A stretch of 9,698 nucleotides of DNA from positions 1-9,698 of the forward strand of contig JAFZGH010000072.1 in NCBI GenBank assembly GCA_017555465.1. Reading direction: 5' to 3'. This DNA comes from Akkermansia sp. (GTDB lineage: Bacteria > Verrucomicrobiota > Verrucomicrobiia > Verrucomicrobiales > Akkermansiaceae). The notes beneath the pieces were generated by a model. It saw nothing but the letters and a program-made list of their open reading frames with translations. It was not told where the DNA came from and did no database searches. Position 1 is the stretch's first letter, and every line of letters starts with the position of its first letter. The translations under genes were made by a program, and so were the position numbers. This document shows, piece by piece, positions 1 to 6,114 of this stretch.

Positions 1-932
1 AGCTGGCGGCGGGCTTCCTGCATCACGAAATCGCCCGTTTCAAAACTGCCCAGCGGCGTGCCGAAAATAGCGGTGTTGTCCCCGGCGTTCACGTTGTCAA
101 TATCCGGCAGTACATCATCGCGGTCGGGCGGCAGTTCATATACCAGCACATGTCCGGGTACGCCGCAGCCCGGCAGGCTGATGACCCAGTCTTCCTTGCT
201 TATCCACTCTGCCAGCGGCTTATCTGCGGGCGGTTCATCCAGCACGAGGTCGGCGGATTCGAGCTTCCTGAAGGAAAGCTGTGAGTCTACATCGAAAGCT
301 CGGATGCTTTCCACTTCGTCACCAAAAAACTCAATGCGCAGCGGCCAGGCAGATTGCAGCGGGAAAACGTCCAGAATGCCGCCGCGCAGACTCCATTCGC
401 CGCGGCCGGTCACCTGGTCAACACGCTCGAATTCGTGGTCGAGCAGGGCGGTGCACACATCATCCAGCGGGTATTCGCCCTCCACCCGCAGGGTGAGGGT
501 GAAGCCTGCGCCTGCCGCAAAACTGGGGGCGGGCTGCTGCAGGGCGGCTGCTGTCACGAGTACCGCCTGCGTTTCCTTTGCCGGGCCGGAGATAGCGCGC
601 AGGGCTTCCAGACGCTCGGCTGCTAAATCGGGGTCGGAGATGCCGTTGTTGATGTGGATTTCCTGCTCCGGCACAAAGACGGCCTGTGCCCCCTGCCAGA
701 GCGGCCACTCAGCCGCCAGCCGTTCCTGCACGGGCAGGGCATCGGCCACCACCCATACGCGGCGGTGCTTGTCGGAGGCAGCCGCCACCATGGCCGCTAC
801 AAAGGAATAGGCCGCCGGGCTAACCCGCTCCAGCACCAGCGGGGAATCCATCGAGCCTTCAAGACGCAGCCGCTCCAGCTCCCCGGCAAAGGCAGGGGAG
901 TTCGCAACAATCTCTGTGAGCGGCTTCGCCAC
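1..932 (-). CDS. mfd: Transcription-repair coupling factor Mfd, N-terminal part (runs off the left edge)
   Basis: Mfd displaces RNA polymerase stalled at DNA lesions and recruits UvrA; it is a cytoplasmic DNA translocase. About 310 residues are present. The minus-strand frame is open from a GTG at 932 to the window edge. The diagnostic stretch is the UvrB-like module around residues 145-215, with FERVDQV, RGGILDVFP, IEFFGDEVESIRAFD and DSQ in the order expected for the Mfd N-terminal region. The helicase motifs and the polymerase-interaction domain would lie beyond position 1. The start is fixed as GTG because the same frame has a TGA at 941-939. A nearby ATG at 942 is in another frame. There is no Shine-Dalgarno sequence, but a good promoter ends at 941, so the mRNA is probably leaderless. 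The identification rests on recognised family motifs; the exact start is inferred. Confidence 0.93.
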   Translation of the reverse strand, partial: MAKPLTEIVANSPAFAGELERLRLEGSMDSPLVLERVSPAAYSFVAAMVAAASDKHRRVWVVADALPVQERLAAEWPLWQGAQAVFVPEQEIHINNGISDPDLAAERLEALRAISGPAKETQAVLVTAAALQQPAPSFAAGAGFTLTLRVEGEYPLDDVCTALLDHEFERVDQVTGRGEWSLRGGILDVFPLQSAWPLRIEFFGDEVESIRAFDVDSQLSFRKLESADLVLDEPPADKPLAEWISKEDWVISLPGCGVPGHVLVYELPPDRDDVLPDIDNVNAGDNTAIFGTPLGSFETGDFVMQEARRQ

Positions 933-940
933 GCGCGTTC

Positions 941-969
941 ATGGTATCAGTATGCGTGGCAGTTGTCAA
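941..969 (-). promoter_or_regulatory. sigma70-type promoter of mfd
   Basis: On the minus strand there is a perfect -35 TTGACA (969-964), a 17-base spacer and TACCAT as -10 (946-941). The predicted transcription start is about 934, two bases before the GTG codon at 932, which makes a leaderless mfd transcript likely. The -35 box lies back to back with that of the tRNA promoter. Confidence 0.7.
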
Positions 970-977
970 ATAAAAGC

Positions 978-1006
978 TTGCCAAGGTCAGGGGCGGGTGC
1001 TAGGAT
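978..1006 (+). promoter_or_regulatory. sigma70-type promoter of tRNA-Arg
   Basis: TTGCCA (978-983), a 17-base spacer and TAGGAT (1001-1006) lie upstream of the tRNA. The expected transcription start near 1013 leaves a short 5' leader before the mature tRNA end at 1021. It diverges from the mfd promoter, with only 8 bases between the two -35 boxes. Confidence 0.65.
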
Positions 1007-1020
1007 AGGCGCGCATCACT

Positions 1021-1094
1021 GCTCCGGTAGCTCAGTTGGATAGAGCACGAGCCTTCTAAGCTTGGGGTCCCGCGTTCGAGCCGCGGCCGGAGCG
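1021..1094 (+). tRNA. tRNA-Arg (anticodon TCT)
   Basis: A complete cloverleaf can be folded by eye. The acceptor stem is GCTCCGG (1021-1027) with CCGGAGC (1087-1093), and the discriminator base is G1094. The D arm is GCTC/GAGC. The anticodon stem is CGAGC/GCTTG around the loop CTTCTAA, with anticodon TCT at 1055-1057, which reads AGA as arginine. The variable region has 5 bases, and the T arm is CCGCG/CGCGG with loop TTCGAGC. The 3' CCA is not encoded, because GAA follows the discriminator; it must be added by a CCA-adding enzyme. The tRNA is a single-gene unit with its own promoter and terminator. Confidence 0.97.
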
Positions 1095-1100
1095 GAACAA

Positions 1101-1132
1101 GGGCCTGCACATGGAAATGTGCAGGCCCTTTT
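1101..1132 (+). terminator. Rho-independent terminator after tRNA-Arg
   Basis: A perfect 12-bp stem (GGGCCTGCACAT with ATGTGCAGGCCC) closes a GGAA tetraloop and is followed by TTTT at 1129-1132. It starts six bases after the mature tRNA end. The stem contains the CCTGCAC core shared with two other terminators in this window. Confidence 0.9.
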
Positions 1133-1142
1133 CAATTCAGGC

Positions 1143-1171
1143 TTGAATGCCGGGGCGAACCATGGTAGCAT
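1143..1171 (+). promoter_or_regulatory. Probable promoter of the thioredoxin-like gene
   Basis: TTGAAT (1143-1148), a 17-base spacer and TAGCAT (1166-1171) lie directly after the tRNA terminator. The expected transcription start near 1178 would give a leader of about 12 bases before the ATG at 1190. The -10 box is imperfect. Confidence 0.5.
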
Positions 1172-1189
1172 GAGGGGGTACATGTTAGT

Positions 1190-1828
1190 ATGACTATGAA
1201 AGCTTTTATGATTATGTTCGGCAGCTTGTTCTGCCTGGGGACTCTGGTGCATGCTCAGGATGTGGCTGAGGAGGCAACGGAAGAGACTACTGAGCAGGTG
1301 GAGACTGTCTCCATTCCTGACCTGGTGAAGGAGGCTCAGTATGTAACCAAGGTGAAGCCTAAAAAGAAGGCCAGCGTGTATTTCTTCCTGCGTTCTCACT
1401 CCCGCTGCGGGTTCTGCCGCAAGATTGTGCCGGAGATGAATGCCCTGTACAAGGAGATGAAGAACAAGGGTGCCGAGGTGATTATGCTCAACGGCGACCC
1501 CGATGCTGAAAAGGCCGCAGCATGGGCAAAGGAAATGGATATCACCATTCCGATGGTGACCCCGGAAACCTGCGGCCCGATTGCTGCCGTTGTGCCTGCC
1601 GGCGGTAGTGGTGGTTCTCCGAATATCACGGCAGTTATGGCCGACGGTACCCGCCTGGAAGGTGTTTCCGGTGCAAGTAAGTGCCCGGAACTGGTTGGCA
1701 GCTGGAAAGATATGGTAAAGGACGCCAAGAAGGCAGAGGCTGAGAAGAAAAAAGCCGAAGCCAAGAAGGCTAAGAAGTCCAAGAATAAAAAGAAGAAGTC
1801 TAAGAAGGCTGCCAGCGAGGAGCTGTAA
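1190..1828 (+). CDS. Exported thioredoxin-like protein with CGFC site and lysine-rich C-terminal tail
   Basis: The 212-residue protein begins with a signal peptide of about 22 residues: a hydrophobic stretch with Lys4, probably cut after VHA before Gln23. An acidic linker follows (many Glu, residues 26-40), then a thioredoxin-like domain. This carries a Cys-Gly-Phe-Cys site at 73-76, preceded by SHSR, and a likely cis-proline at Pro121 (TIPM). Two further cysteines lie near 131 and 166. Residues from about 175 to the end form a Lys/Ala/Glu-rich tail with long runs of lysine, unusual for the family. An extracytoplasmic thiol-disulfide role is likely from the fold, but the substrate is unknown. 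Two starts are possible, ATG 1190 or ATG 1196. GAGGGGG at 1172-1178 is too far away to be a normal ribosome binding site. The gene is monocistronic between two terminators. Confidence 0.85.
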   Translation: MTMKAFMIMFGSLFCLGTLVHAQDVAEEATEETTEQVETVSIPDLVKEAQYVTKVKPKKKASVYFFLRSHSRCGFCRKIVPEMNALYKEMKNKGAEVIMLNGDPDAEKAAAWAKEMDITIPMVTPETCGPIAAVVPAGGSGGSPNITAVMADGTRLEGVSGASKCPELVGSWKDMVKDAKKAEAEKKKAEAKKAKKSKNKKKKSKKAASEEL

Positions 1829-1852
1829 AGATAGCTTTGGTGACTGATAAAG

Positions 1853-1889
1853 AGAAGCCCTGCACATCGCTGAAATGTGCAGGGCTTCT
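1853..1889. terminator. Bidirectional hairpin terminator between convergent genes
   Basis: A perfect 15-bp stem (AGAAGCCCTGCACAT with its complement) encloses the 7-base loop CGCTGAA. It lies between the stop of the thioredoxin-like gene (1828) and the stop of the oxidoreductase gene (1916), which converge. The flank read on the minus strand is T-rich (CTCTTTATC) and the plus flank is weaker (GGTATTTG). It probably serves both genes. Confidence 0.8.
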
Positions 1890-1915
1890 GGTATTTGTCA
1901 GGGGAGAACAGGGTG

Positions 1916-3235
1916 TCAATAATTCAGCTCACCAGCGAGTACGCGGCGTTCGAATTCCTTGATATCAACCACCTCGCCGGTGCGGCGGGCGTGCTCCACG
2001 GCAAAGGCAATCACATGGGAGTGGGCGCTGGCCTGAATCGGCGTGGTCATGAGGGCGGTATCCTCCACCACGCGCATATCATTGTACAGGTTGCTCACCA
2101 GACCCCAGTCGCCACCGCCGTGGCCGGCGTAGCCACCGGCGGCTTCTTCGATTTCCACCTTGCGTATCTTCTTGGAGAAATGCTCGGTGATGGTGATTTC
2201 GCCCGGGCCGTTTTCCTTGTAGAATGCGCCGGCGCGGAGTTTTGCCTTTGTGCCGTAGATTTCGATGTGGCGGCCTTCTTCGAAGGCTGTCATGGTGAAA
2301 GTGCCGGTGATGCCTCCCATGTAGCGGAGGATGGCTACCAGGTGGTCTGGCTGGTCATTGTCTTCGCACTGGAAGGCGTCGCGCCCCCACTGGGAAGTCT
2401 TGAGCCATTCGGTAATCTGCTCCGGAGTGGCTTCATCCACACCGTCCATCACCATCTTGAGCCAGCGGCGGCAGGAGTCATCGGTAATGTATTTGCGGGC
2501 ATCCCACGGGTCTTCGCCGATGGGGGTGGTCCAGTCCGTGCAGCGGGCAGGGCGGGGTTCTGTGAGTGTTTCCTTGCGGAAGAAGGAAAGCTCACCGAAG
2601 CTGGAAACCTGTTCGCAGGGGCGGTTGAGTAGCCAGTGGAGGATATCCATATCGTGGCAGCACTTGGCCACAATCATGGGGGTGGATTTAGCGCTGTTGC
2701 CCCAGTGCCCGCGCACAAAGGAATGACCGAAGTGCCAGGCGCCCACGCCTTCGTTGGCGTTGAAGGTCATGATTTCGCCCAGTTCGCCGCTGCGGATGAT
2801 GTTGCGGATGGTGTTGTAGAACGGCGTGTAGCGCAGCACGTGGCAGATCGCTACGCGGCGGCCCAGCTTTTCTGCCAGGTCACGCAGTTCCAGCGCCTCG
2901 CGCAGCGTTTTGGAAATTGGTTTCTCCAGCAGCAGGTCATACCCCAGTTCCAGGGCGCGTCTGGCGGGCTCAAAGTGGTAGTCATCCTGCGTGCCGATGA
3001 TGGCTACATCGGCCATTTTCGGCTGGCTGAGCAATTCATCGGCATTTGCAAAGAGGCGGATGGAGCTGCGTTCCTCCTCCGGCGCGAAATCCCGCACCTG
3101 TTCTGCGCGGCAGGTGACCGGGTCTGCCGCAGCCACAATGCGGAATTGCTCCGGGTATTCCATGGCCAGTTTCATGTATGTGCGCGTGCGGGAACCGCAG
3201 CCAATGCCGACGAGTGTAATTCTACCGTTTTCCAT
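1916..3235 (-). CDS. Gfo/Idh/MocA family NAD(P)-dependent oxidoreductase
   Basis: The 439-residue cytoplasmic protein has no signal peptide. The N-terminal Rossmann fold begins at once, with the dinucleotide motif around VGIGCGS (residues 9-15) and an acidic residue after the second strand (AADP, 36-39). The family hallmark EKP lies at 104-106, with Lys105 as likely catalytic or nicotinamide-contacting residue. The C-terminal alpha/beta domain carries STPMIVAK and HDMDILHW (about 184-201), whose Asp and His usually act at the sugar site. The family oxidises or epimerises sugars, inositols and their derivatives; the sequence does not reveal the substrate. The insert around residues 215-280 is acidic and aromatic. 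I chose ATG 3235 over GTG 3250, five codons upstream, because the promoter's predicted transcription start is about 3246, so GTG 3250 would not be on the mRNA. There is no Shine-Dalgarno sequence. Confidence 0.92.
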   Translation of the reverse strand: MENGRITLVGIGCGSRTRTYMKLAMEYPEQFRIVAAADPVTCRAEQVRDFAPEEERSSIRLFANADELLSQPKMADVAIIGTQDDYHFEPARRALELGYDLLLEKPISKTLREALELRDLAEKLGRRVAICHVLRYTPFYNTIRNIIRSGELGEIMTFNANEGVGAWHFGHSFVRGHWGNSAKSTPMIVAKCCHDMDILHWLLNRPCEQVSSFGELSFFRKETLTEPRPARCTDWTTPIGEDPWDARKYITDDSCRRWLKMVMDGVDEATPEQITEWLKTSQWGRDAFQCEDNDQPDHLVAILRYMGGITGTFTMTAFEEGRHIEIYGTKAKLRAGAFYKENGPGEITITEHFSKKIRKVEIEEAAGGYAGHGGGDWGLVSNLYNDMRVVEDTALMTTPIQASAHSHVIAFAVEHARRTGEVVDIKEFERRVLAGELNY

Positions 3236-3252
3236 AGCGAGTGTACGCACCC

Positions 3253-3281
3253 ATTGTACGCCGCAAACGGCCGGGGCTCAA
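3253..3281 (-). promoter_or_regulatory. sigma70-type promoter of the Gfo/Idh/MocA gene
   Basis: On the minus strand, TTGAGC (3281-3276), a 17-base spacer and TACAAT (3258-3253). The expected transcription start near 3246 leaves a leader of about 11 bases before ATG 3235. This favours ATG 3235 over the in-frame GTG at 3250. Confidence 0.65.
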
Positions 3282-3284
3282 GCG

Positions 3285-3319
3285 CAAAAAAGCCCTGCAC
3301 GTGTCAGCGTGCAGGGCTT
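3285..3319 (-). terminator. Rho-independent terminator of the small membrane protein gene
   Basis: Read on the minus strand, a 12-bp stem (AAGCCCTGCACG paired with its complement, 3308-3319 and 3290-3301) closes a 6-base loop and is followed by a T tract down to 3285. It lies 13 bases after the stop codon at 3333 and just before the -35 box of the next minus-strand gene. Eleven bases of each stem arm match the hairpin at 1853-1889. Confidence 0.88.
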
Positions 3320-3332
3320 GTGAGTGGATGCC

Positions 3333-3542
3333 TCATTGCGGTGGGCAGTCCTTGCTGCAGTGGCATTTGCCGTTGGCCCGCCGCAATTCATTTATCCAGA
3401 GAAGCGCGAGCCCGGCGGTAAGCCCCATGAGAATGACGGCATTGGCCGCGCAGGCGGCTGCCTTCATGCATCGGCGGTGGTGTTTGTCCGCCATCCATTG
3501 CTCCACCTTCTCCTCTGCTGCTTTGATTTGTTCCTGATCCAT
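3333..3542 (-). CDS. Small single-span membrane protein with cysteine-rich C-terminus
   Basis: I do not recognise this 69-residue protein. Residues 1-28 are charged and helical (Glu, Lys, Ala, then HHRR). Residues about 30-50 form one hydrophobic span rich in Ala, Leu, Ile and Gly that ends in Trp-Ile. The C-terminus after NELRR is short and holds a CHCSKDC cluster. Support for a real gene is the plausible topology and an excellent terminator 13 bases after the stop on the same strand. The start is uncertain: ATG 3542 begins MDQEQIK, but ATG 3557 in the same frame would add five residues. The frame stays open to 3644 without good start evidence. No convincing promoter or ribosome binding site was seen. 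Overlapping plus-strand frames lack these supports. Confidence 0.6.
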   Translation of the reverse strand: MDQEQIKAAEEKVEQWMADKHHRRCMKAAACAANAVILMGLTAGLALLWINELRRANGKCHCSKDCPPQ

Positions 3543-3629
3543 GTGGGTTGGATGCATTGGGGGACATTTTTGGGTAAAAACGATTGGAAATGAGCTCTGG
3601 CTTAATGGCGTAAACCAAGATTTTTGAAC

Positions 3630-3658
3630 TTGAATTGTGGTCAAGGAAATGGTAGAGT
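3630..3658 (+). promoter_or_regulatory. Possible promoter of the exported transglutaminase-like operon
   Basis: TTGAAT (3630-3635), a 17-base spacer and TAGAGT (3653-3658) precede ATG 3684. The expected transcription start near 3665 would give a leader of about 19 bases without a Shine-Dalgarno sequence. The -10 match is moderate, so this is tentative. Confidence 0.4.
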
Positions 3659-3683
3659 TAACGTGGTTTTGTTTTCTTCCACT

Positions 3684-6083
3684 ATGAAATATGTATTATA
3701 TTCACTAGCCGTGGCTGTGTTGTGTATGGGTAGCCTGCAACCGGTAATAGCAGATGATGCTGCTCCGGCAGCGGTCGCTGTACCGCCGGCTTCTGCATGG
3801 AATTTGCCTGAAAAGTTGCGACAGCAGTTGATTAGCGAAATCAATAAGCGGCTTAAGGGGTATGATACCGAGAAGGTGCAGGCATTTCTCAAGAACAAGG
3901 AAAATCAAAAGCTTCTGCTGATGTATCATTTTGCCAACCTGGAGGTGGGTCAGCAGGATGCAAACAAGAAGTTTAATGAGAACCTGGCAAAGAATGTGCA
4001 GGGCAGGAAGGACGAGGTCGCGCGATTGGAAAAAGAGGTTGAACGCAAGACCGACGCGGAAAAGAAGAATGCGGAATACCGACTGGGCGTCGCGCGTAAG
4101 GATTTGAAGCGACTCCAGAGGGAGGTTAAATATACCATCGATTGTACCCGGTACACGAAAGAGCTGAATGCCATTCTGTCCGATGTCAAGTGGATGGAGC
4201 AGATTGCCTTTTCGGGTGAAGCTTCGAAGTTTGCGCGTGTTGTGCAGATTATCGCCGCCATTGCCGATGAGGATTCCGGAGCGTTGAAGAAAGGAGTTGC
4301 ACGTGATATTACCACGGCAACGGCGCTGGAATACGCCCGGTATGATATGAGAACAGTGGATGCCATCGACCGTGCCAAATACTTCCTGAAATATTGGCGC
4401 CAGGGGCGACTGAATACATCCTTTGACAAGCTGCCCATGCACCATCGCCGTATTGTCTGTGGTTGGAAACCCAACCACCGTTCCGGGACTGTTACCGCTT
4501 TTGAGTGGGCGCTGAACAATGTTCACCTGCCTGATTGGCAGTATCCTGCCAGTTGCTGGCGCTGTGGCTATATATTGGATAATGTGTATGGAGACAGCAT
4601 TCACGGTGCCTACTATTATGCCCCATGGGAGGGCGTCAAGACGGATAACCATATGTGGCTTACCAAGAATGTGGGGGGTGTGTGCGGCAGTCTTTCTCAC
4701 TTTGGTGCGGCATCTGCCTGTGCCAACGGTGTGCCGGCCCTTACCAATGGTGAACCGGGGCACTGCGCCTATATTGTGCTGGTAGATGGCAAATGGACTC
4801 CGGCCTATTCTCTGACATGGGAGCGAGGCCTTCACTGGATTCCGTGGGAGGGAAACTGGACCTTCAGCGCGCTGCATCTGACGGATGCCCTCTACTCTAA
4901 AAAGAATACGGCAACAACCCGGCTTGGTAACGCATACAGAATTCTGGGTAGCCTGAACTGGACAACCAAGAACGCTGAAAAAGCACTCGAATGTTATGAG
5001 CAGTCCGCTAAGGTTGCTCCGTTGAATTATCCGATGTGGCGTGAATACAAGTCGTTCATGAATTCTCACATGGCCAGGAACGTGGCCGCCTGGAAGAAGT
5101 TGAACAGCCGTTTGTGCGCTGGAATGGCAAAGGAGTATCCGGAGCAGGCTGCCGAACTGCTCAAGGGCGGTATTCTTCAGGGAATGGCTGCTTCCGGCAT
5201 GAATGCAGATGATATGATTAAGGCTTGCGCCTTGTTCTGGAAAAATGCCGAAGTGATGGGCCCTGACCGCTGGCACATTGAGAATTTTGCGGATTCCCAG
5301 CTTCAGACCTGCAAGAAAATGAGTGGTAATGCGGAGGATGCAGCCGTCTCGTTGTATGTTCAGGTGTTGAAGTCTGCCGCTCCGCATGATGCGTATTCCG
5401 GCGCGATGATGGCGTGGGGGAACAAGGTTTCTGATTCCTTGAGCGAGTCAGGAAAGAAGCGCCTTTCCGATGAGATGATTGCGGCTCTCGGTTCCAGTAA
5501 GTCTATGACATCTGCCCAGCGTGCCAAAATGCTGGGTGGTCTGCTGCTGACCGCCGAACGAGAACGAGACGCATCCACTTTCCTTGCCATCAGTAAGATG
5601 ATTGATCCCAAGGAAATCCGCGGCTCTGCAGCCATCCCGGACTTTCAAGGCTTTGCCGGCAAACTGGTGTCGGAGGGCGGCATGCCCTTTGCCAGCAGCA
5701 CCAGCCAATGGGATGCTCCCCATACTCACTCTGGCTTGCTGACCAGGCAGGGCGGCAGAATTCATACTGCGAAGGAAAATAATCCATGGATTGCAGTGAA
5801 ACTGCCCAAGCATGCCTATGTAACAGGTGTCGTTTTTGCCGGTACTAACGATTGGAGCCTGATAGGCCGATTCCGCCCGGTGAAGGTGCAAGTGTCAGAT
5901 ACTGGGCGCAATGATGATTGGCACGATGTCGGCGAGCCGATTCCTTCAACTGGGAATTACATTATCCGCTTCAATTTGGAGAAGGAACGCCCCAAGGCTC
6001 TCTATGTACGCGTGCTGCGTCCCGGTGGACCGGAGGTGTTCCATGCTAATGGTATCTACGTGTATGGTGAGCCTGCCGCATAA
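3684..6083 (+). CDS. Exported multidomain protein: coiled coil, transglutaminase-like core, discoidin-like C-terminus
   Basis: The 799-residue protein has a signal peptide (residues 1-24, MKYV then a hydrophobic core, cut near IADD). A charged coiled-coil-like region spans roughly 90-155 (Lys/Glu/Arg heptads). The transglutaminase-like core centres on GGVCGSLSHFG, with Cys334 as likely nucleophile, and EPGHCAYIV, with His360 as its partner. GKW follows as in the family, but the usual Asp after it is not obvious (WTPAYSL). A CWRCG pair lies shortly before the core. TPR-like helices follow (about 412-460), then a long helical region. Residues about 665-795 resemble an F5/8 type C (galactose-binding-like) module, with NPWIAVKL near its start and ALYVRVLR near its end. 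Peptidase or cross-linking activity is possible but unproven. ATG 3684 was preferred over an upstream TTG at 3624, which would bury the signal peptide. The next gene follows after 31 bases. Confidence 0.82.
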   Translation: MKYVLYSLAVAVLCMGSLQPVIADDAAPAAVAVPPASAWNLPEKLRQQLISEINKRLKGYDTEKVQAFLKNKENQKLLLMYHFANLEVGQQDANKKFNENLAKNVQGRKDEVARLEKEVERKTDAEKKNAEYRLGVARKDLKRLQREVKYTIDCTRYTKELNAILSDVKWMEQIAFSGEASKFARVVQIIAAIADEDSGALKKGVARDITTATALEYARYDMRTVDAIDRAKYFLKYWRQGRLNTSFDKLPMHHRRIVCGWKPNHRSGTVTAFEWALNNVHLPDWQYPASCWRCGYILDNVYGDSIHGAYYYAPWEGVKTDNHMWLTKNVGGVCGSLSHFGAASACANGVPALTNGEPGHCAYIVLVDGKWTPAYSLTWERGLHWIPWEGNWTFSALHLTDALYSKKNTATTRLGNAYRILGSLNWTTKNAEKALECYEQSAKVAPLNYPMWREYKSFMNSHMARNVAAWKKLNSRLCAGMAKEYPEQAAELLKGGILQGMAASGMNADDMIKACALFWKNAEVMGPDRWHIENFADSQLQTCKKMSGNAEDAAVSLYVQVLKSAAPHDAYSGAMMAWGNKVSDSLSESGKKRLSDEMIAALGSSKSMTSAQRAKMLGGLLLTAERERDASTFLAISKMIDPKEIRGSAAIPDFQGFAGKLVSEGGMPFASSTSQWDAPHTHSGLLTRQGGRIHTAKENNPWIAVKLPKHAYVTGVVFAGTNDWSLIGRFRPVKVQVSDTGRNDDWHDVGEPIPSTGNYIIRFNLEKERPKALYVRVLRPGGPEVFHANGIYVYGEPAA

Positions 6084-6114
6084 TATAAGTCATTTTTAAC
6101 ATCGTTTCAAAGCA

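Noticed and set aside
58..810. Long plus-strand frame of 250 residues, rich in Ser, Arg and Thr
   Set aside because: It is the antisense shadow of mfd; the minus strand gives clear Mfd motifs over the same bases.
1016..1867. Minus-strand frame of 283 residues covering the tRNA and the thioredoxin-like gene
   Set aside because: It runs through a tRNA and two terminators and shows Leu/His-rich antisense composition; the plus strand carries the real gene.
3236..3250. GTG 3250 as start of the Gfo/Idh/MocA gene
   Set aside because: The promoter's predicted transcription start is near 3246, downstream of this GTG, and the Rossmann fold begins properly from ATG 3235.
1877..3421. Two plus-strand frames of about 250-260 residues
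   Set aside because: They are antisense to the Gfo/Idh/MocA gene, whose motifs are unmistakable, and the first begins inside a terminator.
3241..3593. Plus-strand frames of about 90-100 residues between the oxidoreductase and the exported operon
   Set aside because: They overlap a minus-strand promoter, a minus-strand terminator and the small membrane protein gene, and have no supporting start signals.
3624..3683. Upstream TTG extension of the transglutaminase-like protein by 20 residues
   Set aside because: It would place polar residues before an excellent signal peptide that begins at ATG 3684, and the predicted transcription start lies inside the extension.
3705..5387. Minus-strand frame of 560 residues
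   Set aside because: It lies opposite the exported transglutaminase-like gene, has no recognisable domain or signal, and has the composition of an antisense shadow.
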